NCBI GenBank assembly: GCA_037974665.1
Contig: CM075765.1
Span: 12,078,001 to 12,142,000, forward strand
From: Ehretia macrophylla
Lineage: Eukaryota; Streptophyta; Magnoliopsida; Boraginales; Ehretiaceae
Reading direction: 5' to 3'
DNA: 64,000 nucleotides
Shown here: one piece after another, positions 22,251 to 34,055 of the stretch
Position numbering within the stretch: position 1 is the first letter of the stretch
Layout of the letters: each line of letters starts with the position of its first letter
Notes under the pieces: model-generated
Database searches by the model: none
What the model was told of the DNA's origin: nothing
The model's input: the letters and a program-made list of their open reading frames with translations, nothing else
Position numbers and translations under genes: made by a program

Positions 22251-25200
22251 GAAATTTCGTCCTCGAAATTCTTACTTGATGTACGGAAAAGATCTGGGTA
22301 TTGCTGCTGTATCTGATCTCGTCTATCCCACGTAGCTTCCTCAATGCCGTAATGCTTCCACAACACCTTAACCATCAGAATCCTCTTCGACCTCAACTCT
22401 CGGTCCATCTGATCTAGAATACGAATTGGACGCTCGTCATAAGTCAAATTCTCTCGAAGCTCTAACGGTTCTGGCTCAAGAATATGAGAAGGATCCGGAT
22501 TGTATTTCCGTAAATTAGACACGTGAAATACATCGTGGACATTAGAGAAATTCTCCGGTAAAGCCAACCGATATGCCAACTTACCAACCCTACTAGTAAT
22601 CTCAAACGGCCCAACAAATCTCGGACTCAGCTTACCACCTTTACCATAGCGAGCAAACCCCTTTCGAGGAGACAATCTCAAGAAAACCCGATCTCCGACT
22701 ACAAACTCTAAGTCTCGACGACGCTTATCAGCATAACTCTTGAACCTACTCTACGCCGTAAGCATTCTCTGCCTGATCAACTAAACATTTTCAATATTCT
22801 CAAGAAGTTCTGGCATAATAGTCGGATCAACAGTCTTCATCTCTCCTACCTCGTCCCAATATAAAGGTGAACGGCACTTATGACTGTAAAGAGCTGCAAA
22901 AGGTGCCATTCCAATAGTAGCTTGATAACTAATGTTATAGGCAAACTCGGCAAGCGGTAGATGTTTCTCCCAGTTCTTTCCGAAGTCCAGAACACAAGCT
23001 CTAAGCATATCTTCCAGAATTTGAATAGTCCGTTCAGACTGACCGTCGGTCTGTGGATGATACGCGGTACTAAAGTTCAACTGAGTACCCAAAGTCTTCT
23101 GAAGTTTCTCCCACAAACGAGAAGTAAATCGAAGATCTCGATCAGAGACAATACTAGACGGAATCCCGTGAAGTCTAACAATCTGATCCAGATAGAGACC
23201 CGTCAACTTTGTAACCTCATCTCCCATCCTCATTGCAATAAAATAGGCTGTCTTCGTCAAACGATCCACGACAACCCAGACTGCATCATTACCCCTTGGT
23301 GTTATAGGAAAACCAGAGACAAAGTCCATCGTAATATGCTCCCATTTCCACTGTGGTATAGCCAACGACTGAACCAAACCTGCTGGTCGTTGATGCTCGG
23401 CTTTCACCCTCTGACAAGTCAAACATCTAGACACAAACTGAGCAACCTCCCTCTTCATGTTGTTCCACCAGTAATGTTGCTTCAAATCCCGATACATCTT
23501 GATTCCACCGGGATGAATAGTATATTTAGAATTATGAGCTTCCTCTAGAATACCTCGCCTCAAACTCGGCTTATCGGGAACACATACCCTATTCCGAAAC
23601 CGAAGAATACCGTCCTCATGTACTTTGAAGTCAGACTGATCATCAGTGATCTGATCCTTGATTTTCTGAAGTTTAACATCAAGTTGCTGAGCTTCCCTGA
23701 TCTGAGACAATAATAAAGGCTGAATACGGAGATGTGAACACATCACCCCAACCTGAGTCAACTCTGGTCTCCAATAACTAAACTCCTCAAGAACCTCCCA
23801 CTTCTTGACAGCCAAACAAGAAATACTAGCCTTCCGGCTGAGAGCATCTGCTACAACATTTGCCTTTCCAGGCAGATAATTGATAGAACAATTATAATAT
23901 CCAAGAAGCTCCATCCATCTCCTCTGGCGCATATTTAACTCCTTCTGTGAGAATAAGTACTTAAGACTCTTATGATCGGTGAAAATCTCAAACTTACTAC
24001 CCCACAGATAATGACGCCACTTCTTGAGTGCAAAGACAACTGCTGCTAACTCAAGATCATGAGTCGGATAGTTTTCTTCATAAGGCTTCAACTTTTGAGA
24101 AGCATAGGCAATAACTCGGCCATTCTGCATAAGAACACATCCCAAGCCCTCCTTGGATGCATCACTGTAAATAACTATATTATCGGTCCCCTCTGGTAGA
24201 GCAAGTAGTGGAACGGTAGTTAACCTCTTTTTCAACTCCTGAAACCCACTCTCACATTTCTCATCCCAATTAAAGATAGTCCGTTTCTGAGTCAACTTAG
24301 ATAGTGGCCCCGCAATCTTCGAGAAGTCCTTGACAAACCTACAGTAATAACCCGCCAAGCCAAGAAAGCTACGGACATCAGAAACACTCTCTGGCCGTTT
24401 CCAAGACATCACCGATTCAATCTTAGTGGGATCTACAGAAATACCCCTCTGTGTAATAACATGGCCAAGAAAAGATATGCGTTGCAGCCAAAATTCACAT
24501 TTGCTGAACTTGGCAAACAACTGATGCTCCTGCAGCTTCTGTAAGACAAGTCGTAGATGTTGCTCGTGCTCCGATTCAAATTTAGAATAGACCAAGATAT
24601 CATCAATAAAAATTACCACGAACTGGTCCAAGTACGGCTGAAAGACTCGATGCATCAAATCCATGAATGTTGCCAGTGCATTAGTCAATCCAAAGGGCAT
24701 AACAACAAACTCATAATGCCCGTACCGAGTCCTGAAGGCAGACTTCAGAACATCCTCCGTACGAATCCGAAGCTGATAATACCCCTGCCTCAAATCAAAT
24801 TTAGAATAGACTTTGGCTCCTTGAAGTTGATCAAACAACTTGTCAATTAGTGGCAAATGATATTTATTCTTGATAGTCACCTGATTCAACCCACGATAAT
24901 CTATACATAACCTCAAGGTACCATCCTTCTTTTTCACGAATAAAACAGGAGCTCCCCAAGGTGAAGAACTCTGCTGAATGAATCCTTTCTTCAATAACTC
25001 TTGTAACTGAGCTTTCAACTCCTTCAACTCAGCTGGTGCCATCCGGTACGCTGATTTAGAAATAGGTTGAGTACCGGAAACAAGATTAATCACAAATTCT
25101 ATATCCCTCTCAGGCGGCAACCCTGGCAACTCCTCGGGAAATATATTAGGATATTCCCGAATAATAGGGACTTCCTCTAGCTGTAGCTTATCAGATGGCT

Positions 25201-25640
25201 TGTTGATTAAATAAGCCAGATAACCCGAACACCCCTTACTCACCAACTTAACGGCTTTAGTTGCTGAGATAACAAAACTCGTCTTAGCACCCCGGTTACC
25301 CGCTACCTCTACTACTGGCTGATCCGGCAATCGAAACTGTACTACCTTGGTTCTACAGTTTAACTGGGCATCATACTTAGAAAGCCAATCCATACCCAGA
25401 ATAACATCATACCCCCGGATAGGAAATAAAATAAGGTCCGAAGGAAAATTATGCCCCTTAACATGTATTATACAATCCTTACATACTAAGCCAGTAACAT
25501 ACTTATCAGTCAAAGAGGTACTAATCTCAACTACATAAGGCAATCTTTCAGGTTACCGACTTGAGACCGGATTTCTACCAGAGGGAGGCTCCTATCTACA
25601 AATTAACACATTGCACACAAGCAGGAGTAATGAAAGAATG
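22250..25640 (-). CDS. pol region of the Ty3 element (fossil): RT, RNase H, integrase, chromodomain
   Basis: Order on the minus strand: reverse transcriptase with [18 protein letters not shown] and the F-I-D-D catalytic box (near 24600); RNase H with Y-S-D-A-S (near 24160) and T-D-H-K-S-L; integrase with an HHCC zinc finger (about 23400-23550), its core with D-F-V-S-G-F-P and [11 protein letters not shown] (near 23050); and a chromodomain with [11 protein letters not shown] (near 22350). The chromodomain and RT style place it with Tekay/Del chromoviruses. Confidence 0.9.
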
Positions 25641-27004
25641 CGTAGCACCAGAATCAATCAACACTTTAACAAGTTGATCAAGTATAAAGAAGTTACCTTC
25701 CACCACTGCAGTCTCCTCAGGCATCTCCTCCATATCAACTGCATAAGCCCGAGCCTGAACCCGCTGCTGCTGTGGTACACTGCCCGTAGGCCTACCCTGG
25801 TAACCATGAGTCGCTGCCTGACCCTCAGTCCTCGCATATCTAGGGCAATCCTTCGCCCTATGCTCGCTGCTACCACAACCCAAACATGTCCCTGCCTTTA
25901 CCCTGCAGTCGGACTCCACATGCCCTGGGCGCTTGCAGTAATTACACTGCGATGATGTGGCACTAACACTGCCCCTAGAAGAACCAGAAGCTGATGAAGC
26001 AGCTGATACAGCCTGCTGCTGAGGTCTCACCACACTAGGCCTGTACTGACCCTGAGACTGGGCTGGCCTATACTGAGTCTGAACCTGATATGGCCCCTGT
26101 TGAAACTGAGGCCGATAGTAACTCTGCTGACCCTGTGGCCTATAAGAACCCTGCTGGGCTGGTGGCCTGTAGACAACCTGCTGTACTGGAGGCCTATATA
26201 TAACCTGCTGGCCCTGTGGCTGATACGGCCTCTTACTAGGCTGACTGGAGACAATCTGATCCCCTTTTCTCTTCTCTAACCTAGAAGCTGCATCAAAAGC
26301 CTCAGTGAAGATATCATAACGATTCAGAGCCATTGCATCTTGAATCTCGGGCCTCAATCCCAACATAAATCTACGGGTCTTCCTCTCCTCCACATCTACA
26401 AACTCCGGTGCATACCGGGACAACCTAGTGAATGTAGCCTCATACTGAGCCACAGAAGAATCCCCATGTACCAAAGACAAGAACTCAGCCTCTCTCCTCT
26501 CCTGTGCAACCCTCGAGACATACTTATCCCTAAAAGCAGTCAGAAAGGCATCCCAAACATACGGAACACCCTGGGTCTCCCAACTGGCTCTCAGAGTGCG
26601 CCACCACTCCTCTACCTCATCATCAAGCAAATAGACAGCAGAAGTCACCTTCCTCTCATCAGTGTACCCGAGAGGATAAAAAATTTTCTCTAACTTACTA
26701 ATCCACGACTCGGCCTTCCTATCATCAAGCTCTCCCTGAAATCTAGGAGGATAGTACCCCAGAAACTCCTTCATAGTACCTCAATTGTGATTGCCACACT
26801 GTACATTCTGTATCTGGGCCTGTAATGCCTGAGTCTGAGCAGCTTGACCCGCTATCAACTGGGCCTGTCCAGCCATCAAATCTGCAATCCGATCCATTGC
26901 TGCCCCTAACCTGTCATCACCCCTATCACGGCCCTGTGCCACATTACCAGGAACCTCATCTACTATCTCGGGCCTACCACGAGTCCTCGGTCTACCGTCC
27001 ATCG
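25590..27004 (-). CDS. gag region of the Ty3 element (fossil)
   Basis: Capsid-type sequence (G-Y-Y-P-P-R-F-Q-G near its start, E-E-W-W-R-T-L), a Q/Y/R/P-rich linker with a repeated Y-R-P-x-x-Q-Q motif, and two CCHC zinc knuckles (C-N-Y-C-K-R-P-G-H and C-L-G-C-G-S-S-E-H). An aspartic-protease site D-S-G-A-T-H follows at the gag-pol border. Read as an old element copy. Confidence 0.88.
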
Positions 27005-27261
27005 TACTAATCAAAGAGTTAGCACAGGTTATAGCACGTAAACAGGTTATACACAACTTTTAACACATAAACAACAAACTCATATAAAGCACATAGGTCA
27101 CATAAGTTTCAATCACATAATCACATAAGCACTTAAATCACATAATCACTTAATCATTTAGTCATATCAATACATAATTCACTTTTCTTTCTTTTAATAC
27201 ATATTTCATGCTAAGACCATTACCCACATTCCGAGAATACCCCGGCTAACAACTAACATGC

Positions 27262-27273
27262 GCTCTGATACCA
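27262..27273 (-). other. Primer-binding site (tRNA-iMet) of the Ty3 element
   Basis: Minus strand TGGTATCAGAGC, complementary to the 3' end of initiator tRNA-Met, six bases inside the 5' LTR. Confidence 0.9.
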
Positions 27274-27279
27274 CTTAAA

Positions 27280-29665
27280 TGTCACGCCCCAACTCGACCT
27301 ACCTACAATCAGTGAGGACGCAACGGGATTTCGGCAGTATAACGACAATAAATAGAATACCGAGGTTCTAAACCAGCCTCATTAATAACATCAAACATCC
27401 AATTCCATAACCATACAAACAACAACTCCTCAACAGCATAGCAACACACAATATAACCGTAATATACAATAATCAGTCCTCGTTATCTGCCTCCATTCCA
27501 ACATAACATACAATACCTCAACCTTATCATACATTTCAAAAATAAGTTGAGACCTATCTAACAACTTAACCATAGACAAAAGAAGCTACTAGAATAGTAA
27601 CAACTAATTCATATTCTTTTCAGCATCCTATACAACAAGAACTATAAAGCATAGAAAAGGCTACTAAACTAATATACATGATAAATAACAGCACAGAATC
27701 ACGGATAAGACTCTGGGACATATGACTCGTCCACGTAAGGCACATTTTCCTCCTCAGGAGGCACGTACCCGTAATCCGGCTCTGCAACACCTGTAACCAT
27801 GCAATAATAGAGAGTGAGCTTATATAAATAAGCCCAATGAGGATCCGATAGATCTCGAGTAAGGTCTACTAAACTCCTTGGAATAATCCTTTGAGTCAGT
27901 AAACACACAATAACATAAATAATACTATCATCACATAACTATATAACCATTCAATAAAGGATACTCTATTTGGTGTAGCTCCAAACGCCATCACGATCTC
28001 AACCGTTCTTCTTATAACTCCCCATTACTCACGCACCCGAGGTACCTCACTAGCCCTTCCCTCCATGACACCTCCGTCATGCGAGCTGGGGGTAGCCTCT
28101 GGCAGTCATGCCGTTATCAACCCGACAGCCCAACGCTGCCCGAGAGGTGGCACACACATACCAAGACTCTATAATCATCATCAATCATCAATCAATCATC
28201 ATTTATTCATCATTGATAGCATCAATTATCATTTAAACAACAATAACTTAGTTAGATGACAAAGTAGGCCATCTAACCGGACATGCATTATATACACAAT
28301 TAAACCCTAAATTACTCATCAACAACTCACCATTCAACACTCAAACACCACCCAATCATCTAAAGGCATCGTTCAAGAAATTAAAGAATGACAACCTAAA
28401 CTTCAAAAATTCACAACTTACATTCTACTAACCCAAACATTGCCAAATCAGTTTCTATCACTCACACATTCAACCTACTACATTAGCCCTCTCGGAAATC
28501 CACCATAATACCTCCAAATCATGCCCGATAACCCTAAAACCCTAGGATGTCTTGGCTGAATTTTCTGGACTTTCCCACGAGCAATGTAATCGAAAATCGG
28601 CATTACAACAGCGCTAACACGTAATTATCAAGTATTTAGAAATCAACGGCAATTGATTTCGATAATCACAACTCAATTAATTCAACAATAAACGATTTAA
28701 TCAAAATTTAATACCCGAAAAATAAAAATTATGCTACATCCGACAGAAACTCGTAGTATTACCACTAAACGATCCCTAGCATGCAAGGACCAATAATCTA
28801 ACATTAGATTACAATTCTAACGGTTCAATCTTTATTTATACGCAAAAATGTAAAAGACAAGTTTTGAGATCTAGAATTTTTCTCTCACCTTTGATGCGAT
28901 AAAAGCCTAGGGATGCGTGAAGTGCGTGCCCAACAAGCAGAATCCAAATCGGTGCGAAGTTTTACGGACAAAAACCAAGTTTTTCTTTTAAAATTTGATT
29001 GAAAAACCTTGAAATTCTCTTTGGCTTTTTCTCCCTCAACCTCTCGGCCCTTTGTGTGTGTGTGGAGTGTGTTTTGTGTTGTGTTGAGTGTGTGTTGATG
29101 ACTATATGCAATTAAAAGCTTGGTCAAATAAATAAAATGCAAAGTCAAAGTAGTATTTTAGTCCTTTAATTCATTTTCTTGTCTTTTAAATGCATTTTAG
29201 CTATCTCCTTGCTCAAAACAAAAATGCAACTCCTAAGATAGCTCAAGTAGATTATTTTTAGGTGATAAGAAGTTTTACAATCAAACAATTCTACCCGAGT
29301 CGGCTTAAAACTCGATTTTTGCAAAAGTCAGTGTAAAAATCCTAATAAATTCTTAAGCCGATTTTAAAACCGTTTTCATCAAACACAGGTCTATTAAAGT
29401 CCGTGGACTAGGTCTAGAAGGGTTAAAAAGACCAGTTTCAAAATTTTAGCGGACGTGTTTTGAAAATACTATTCACTGAAAATTGACGATAAAATTTATG
29501 ATCCCGTTTTTTATGAAAATTTCATGAATGCACATTTAGCACGTATTAGGAGTATTGACATCAAAATTATAACTTTCTAGGTCCTATAGCACATAAACAG
29601 GTCATATGCACACAAAACGAGGTATAGCACGTAAAACAAGATAAGCAAAAAAGTGGGGTTTCACA
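27280..29665 (-). repeat. 5' LTR of the Ty3 element
   Basis: 2386 bp, TG...CA ends, borders the target duplication at 29666-29670 on the outside and the primer site on the inside. Nearly identical to 19847-22234. Confidence 0.93.
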
Positions 29666-29670
29666 ATTTG

Positions 29671-30065
29671 AACAAGCCAAAAGGGGCCTTAAAAGCACGC
29701 ATACCTCTGATCCATAATTTTCAAGTAAAAGGACATTCAAAGTAGAGATGATCCTTACTTTCCGCATATCCAGGACAGAAAACACATAAAGGGTCAGTTT
29801 GCAACCCCCATTCCAACATCCTGTACTTCGTAGGATTACGGTCCAACCAAGCAAGCCAAAGACAAAAAGCATGTTTAGGAATGGAATGCTTGACCCAAAC
29901 CAGTTGAGCCCAATGAGTGACAAGAGCTCTTTTGCGTAGGAAATTCCAGGTAGAGTGCGTTGTAAAATAACCTTTAGCTTCTCCTAGCCACAAAATAGAA
30001 TCAGGTGCATAGCAATTTGGGATGACAGAGCCAATAAATTGAGCAATGATACTAAAAATCTGCAC
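29671..30065 (-). mobile_element. LINE remnant, part 2 (zf-RVT domain)
   Basis: Minus-strand frame with the zf-RVT pattern of plant non-LTR reverse transcriptases: W-L-G-E-A-K-G-Y-F, L-V-W-V-K-H-S-I-P-K-H-A-F, and C-V-F-C...E-S-K-D-H-L-Y-F-E-C-P. Its downstream end was split by the Ty3 insertion and continues at 19846 downward. Nothing of its reverse-transcriptase core is left on this strand. Confidence 0.8.
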
Positions 30066-30118
30066 ATCAGGCTACGACCAAGCATTGTCCACAATATAAT
30101 TGGAGACATTCTCATCGA

Positions 30119-30300
30119 TTGTTCCCTCAACATCAATCTGGTTTTATCAAGGGGAAAAGTATTACAGACAATGTGTTGATCGCTCAAGAATTGTTGAGAG
30201 CTTATAGAAGGAAGAACATTGAACCAATGTGCACTATTAAGGTTGATTTAAGGAAAGCCTATGATATGATTGATTGGAACTTCATTTTGGTGGTGCCTTG
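30119..30300 (+). mobile_element. LINE fragment, reverse-transcriptase core (unit 1)
   Basis: Reads F-P-Q-H-Q-S-G-F-I-K-G-K-S-I-T-D-N-V-L-I and I-K-V-D-L-R-K-A-Y-D-M-I-D-W, RT palm sequence of plant LINEs. It ends abruptly at about 30300. The same fragment lies at 32310-32490. Confidence 0.85.
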
Positions 30301-30960
30301 CACAACTTTTCTTCTTGGTCTAGCAGGAGACGAGCGCTTTTGAGAAATCTGGCGAGGTATGCTGGTGTGGTGACATGTGTTGCACCCATCTCCTTGGGTT
30401 CGTCGAGGGTGGCGATCCTACCCACAGGGTTGTGTGGTCATGTTGGACCGCTTGTGGTTGCTTTGTCTCTATCGTACCGCAAGGTTTGGTCGTGTTGGTT
30501 CTTGGATGTTTGGGTCTACCTTGTGTTTCCGAGATTTCTACTTTGAGTTCATTGCATTGCTTCTTGGAGGTGTTGTCCGGATGCTGTTGGGCCTTTGTGT
30601 CGTGGGGACGAGGTATGCTCGATGCCAATGTTGGTGCCGTCGGCACAAGGCTTGTTGGTCGTTGTTTGTGCTTCCACGACTCTGATTTTGCCAACAAGTT
30701 TTGACTGCAATGAGGTCGTTTTTGCAGTTTGAGTGGGGGAGTGTGTCACATGCTCGCATATTTCTTACTCTTCAGGGTGCTGTGCGGGGGCCTCATCCCA
30801 CAATGGTTGCACATTTGCATGGATCTCATGGATATATCCTTTGGTTTCAGGTACTTTCAGTATCTCTAGACCTTGTTTTGCATTTCCGAAGCTCGCCAAC
30901 CTCGTGGAATGGCTTATCCCTGCCCATGACCTCTGGGGCATAGGAGTCGGGCGGGCGTGA
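30301..30960 (+). other. Unidentified GC-rich block (unit 1; copy at 32491-33165)
   Basis: About 650 bp much richer in G and C than its surroundings. Open frames of 60-125 codons exist on both strands, but none is shared intact by both copies or matches a family I know. It is bordered by LINE RT sequence on the left and LINE endonuclease sequence on the right, so it may be LINE 5' or ORF1 sequence, or captured DNA. Confidence 0.5.
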
Positions 30961-30964
30961 CTGT

Positions 30965-31350
30965 TAATTACAAAAAGGACCAAACTGGTAGAATTTGGGT
31001 TCTTTGGGATTCGAGTAAAGTGATTGTTAATAAGATTGAGGCAATAGGACAATGAATCTTGTGTTGTATCCAAAATATATATAGATAGAACTGATACTTA
31101 GTCGAAATTAAAACTGCCCTGTTTTCGATTGATAGTAGCAAATGCCCAGACCCTGATGGGTTTACATCTCATTATTACAAGGCAGCTTGGGGGATTGTGG
31201 GGTATGATGTTATCCAAGCTATTCAATCCTTCTTCTGATCTGGTAGGATGCTGACATAGATTAATTCAACAATTATTGCATTGATCCCAAAAGTGCAGAA
31301 CCCTTCCTCGATGCAAGACTTTCGCCCAATTTCGTGTTGTATAATACCAA
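30965..31350 (+). mobile_element. LINE fragments, endonuclease start and RT N-terminal part (unit 1)
   Basis: First part reads K-D-Q-T-G-R-I-W-V-L-W-D-S-S-K-V (endonuclease domain); the second reads K-C-P-D-P-D-G-F-T-S-H-Y-Y-K-A-A-W and I-A-L-I-P-K-V-Q-N, then D-F-R-P-I-S-C-C (RT N-terminal blocks). In an intact LINE these precede the RT core, but here they follow it. Stops and gaps are present. The copy in unit 2 covers about 33170-33512 and 34056-34130. Confidence 0.8.
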
Positions 31351-31949
31351 GGAACGAGTGTTCCTTACATAGCTACAAAGAGTTCTATATGATTTGTACC
31401 AACAACAACGAATCCAATAATTAGACATGTGAAAAACATAGTATTAGTGGAATGATCTGCCATACTACTTTGCAAGGCCCATTGGTTAGGGACTAAATTG
31501 AAGTTTTATAAAGATATTATAATAATTTTTTTATTTTATCCCTATTTTTTTTTTCATTTTTGTCAAATTTAACACCTTTTTTTTTTAACGTAGTAATCAA
31601 ATAAATCACTTTTTAAAAATAATAATGATTTATTTGAACCATTTGAAACAATGAGAACTAATTTGAAAAAAAATAATAATAATGGAGTCTAATGGCGGCA
31701 TAATTCCCCCTTTAATGAATGCTCTTTTCTAAACAAAAAATTACAGTATGGCAGCATGAGTATTATTCTCTTTGATGATCGTCAGTAAATTTTCTTTGTA
31801 TCTTGCAGTAGAGGGGGACAAAAAGAAAAGAAGGAGAAGATATTGGAACACTTGGTTCATATTACTGCAATAATTACCCTAGGGGGCGATTAGGATATAA
31901 GTAATGTTGTAGGGATTGGTTGAGTAATATTCATTAAATTATGTGAATG

Positions 31950-31986
<37 letters not shown>

Positions 31987-32309
31987 AGAAAAGAAAACAA
32001 AAAATAATAATGTAAAAAAACACAAGAATTATGCGATTTAGCTATGCTTATATCTACAGAGCAAAAATATAAATTATTCACTAATGCAATAAAGAAAGAG
32101 ATTACAATATTTTTACAGTGTAAGAAAAAAAACTTCTCAATACCTATGCCGTAACTTTCTCTCAAGTTACAATGCATTGGAACTACAATATTGCAAAGTT
32201 ATTGTCTCTTTCTCAAAGCTGCAAAATGAGACTATTTATAGAAGAAAAACTAGTACTACTCTGATCAAGATTAAGATAGAAACATTTTTTGTATAATTGG
32301 AGACTTTCT

Positions 32310-33512
32310 CATCGATTGTTCCCTCAGCATCAATCTGTTTTTATCAAGGGGAAAAGTATTATAGACAATGTGTTGATCGTTGAAGAATTGTTGAGAGGCT
32401 ATGGCAGGAAGAAAATTGAACCAATGTGCACTATTAAGGTTGATTTAAGGAAAGCCTATGATATGATTGATTGGAACTTCATTTTGGTGGTGCCTTGCAC
32501 GACTTTGCTTCTTGGTATGGCAGGAGACGGGCGCTTTTGGAAGATCTGGTGAGGTATGCTGGTGTGGTGACATATGTTGCACCCATCTCCTCGGGTTCGT
32601 CGGGGGTGGCGATCCTACCCACAGGGTTGCGTGGTCATGTTGGACTGCTTGTGGTTGCTTTGTCTCTATCCTACCGCAAGGTTTGGTCGTGTTGGTTTTT
32701 GGATGTTTGGGGTCTACTTTGTGCTTCCGAGATTTCTACTCTGCGTTCGTTGTCTTGCTTCTTGGAGGTGTTGTCCGGATGTTGTTGGACCTTTGTACCG
32801 TGGGGACGAGGTGTGCTCGATGCTAATGTTGGTATCGTCAGCACAATGCTTGTTGGTCGTTGTTTGTGCTTCTACGACTCTGATCTTGCCAACAAGTTTT
32901 GACCACAACGAGGTTGTTTTACGGTTTGAGTAGGGGAGTATGTCACGTGCTCGCATTTTTCTTACTCTTCAGGGTACTGTGATGGGGCCTCATCCCACAA
33001 TGGTTGCACATTTGCATGGATCTCATGGATATATCATTTGGTTTCAGGTACTTTCAGCATCTCTAGATCTTGTTTTGCATTTTCAAAGCTCGCCAACCTC
33101 GTGGAATGGCTTATCCCTGCCCATGACCTCCGGGGCATGGGAGCCGGGCGGGCGTGACTGCGCGCGTTCTATCTAAACAATTCCTTAAGTTTCGTCTTTG
33201 GAACTGGATTAACAATTACGAGAAGGACCAAACTGGTAGAATTTGGGTTCTTTGGGATTCGAGTAAAGTGATTGTTAATAAGATTGAAGCAACAGGACAA
33301 ACAATCTTGTGTCGTATCCAAAATATATATAGATGGAACTAATACTTAGTTGAAATTAAAACTGCCCTGTTTTCAATTGATAGTAGCAAATGCCTAGACC
33401 CTGATGGGTTTACATCTCATTATTACAAGGCAGCTTGGGGGATTGTGGGGTATGATGTTATCCAAGGTATTCAATCCTTCTTTCGATCTGGTAGGATTCT
33501 GAGATAGATTAA
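32310..33512 (+). mobile_element. LINE fragments and GC-rich block (unit 2)
   Basis: Duplicate of 30105-31260: RT core at 32310-32490, GC-rich block 32491-33165, endonuclease start with F-R-L-W-N-W-I-N-N-Y-E-K-D-Q-T-G at 33180-33300, and P-D-G-F-T-S-H-Y-Y at about 33400. It is then interrupted by the 33513 insertion. Confidence 0.8.
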
Positions 33513-34055
33513 GGCTCTGTTTGTTTGTCGTAAAATAATTTTACTTGTGGAAAATAAAATATTTTCCTCCGTTTGTTTATAGTAAAATAACTTACTTGTG
33601 GAAAATGTTTTCAGTTGAAAATATTTTCTTGGAAAATATTTTCAGAGGAAAATATTTTCTTGAGCTCCGTTTGTTTGCCGTAAAATAACTTGTTAGGGGA
33701 AAATATTTTCCTGCAAATTAGAATACTAGAAAATATTTTCTGGTATTTGGGTGTACAATGAAAAATATTTTCCGACATGAGATTTATAAAAAAAATATAT
33801 ATATACACATAAAATAAGGGTGATTAAGTTCCGAAAAATGTTTTCTTCTCTCAAAGAACATGAAAATATTTTTCCAAACTTTGAACTAGCCTTAATATTT
33901 GACCGAAAAATATTTTTCAGTTGACTAATTTTCCATTGTTACCAAACACCAAAAAATCTCTAAAAAGTAGCCTACCATTTTTTACTGAAAAATATTTTAT
34001 AATTGATCAATTTTTCAGTATTATCAAACACCGAAAAATCTCCAAAAAGTAGCCC
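33513..34055 (+). mobile_element. 543-bp non-autonomous DNA-transposon-like insertion
   Basis: Present in unit 2 only; unit 1 has the uninterrupted site (AGATTAATTCAACAATT at about 31258-31274). Left end GGCTCTGTTTGTTTG, right end AAAAAGTAGCCC. The left half has three copies of a CTCYGTTTGTTTG-type word (33514, 33567, 33664) and the body is rich in GAAAATATTTTC palindromes. The style recalls Tourist/Harbinger or hAT MITEs; the target duplication is unclear. Confidence 0.6.

Larger units (their letters stand above)
19847..29665 (-). mobile_element. Ty3/gypsy LTR retrotransposon, chromovirus (Tekay/Del-like)
   Basis: A 9.8-kb element with two LTRs of 2388 and 2386 bp, flanked by the 5-bp target duplication ATTTG (19842-19846 and 29666-29670). 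Its sense strand is minus: 5' LTR at 27280-29665, primer site, gag, pol with protease, reverse transcriptase, RNase H, integrase and a C-terminal chromodomain, polypurine tract, and 3' LTR at 19847-22234. LTR ends are TGTGAAACC and GCGTGACA on the sense strand. It is structurally complete with about three interruptions of its reading frames, so it is treated as a fossil. By eye the two LTRs differ at roughly 55-60 sites (about 2.4%), which suggests about 1-2 million years at usual plant rates. It is inserted in a LINE. Confidence 0.95.
30098..32293 (+). repeat. Tandem duplication, unit 1 (LINE pieces, GC-rich block, P450 promoter piece)
   Basis: About 2.2 kb starting AATTGGAGAC, matched along its length by unit 2 (32294-35017). 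Content in order: LINE RT fragment, GC-rich unidentified block, LINE endonuclease start, LINE RT N-terminal part, AT-rich spacer with a TA run (31951-31983), and a copy of the distal P450 promoter (31850-32290), which is also found before C, D and F. Confidence 0.85.

Noticed and set aside
30320-30759. Overlapping frames on both strands of the GC-rich block as genes
   Set aside because: High GC makes long chance frames; none is conserved between the two tandem copies.
31890-32177. 95-codon minus-strand frame, with a similar one at 34636-34899
   Set aside because: It lies in the duplicated promoter segment, includes a TA microsatellite, and is not kept in the D and F copies.
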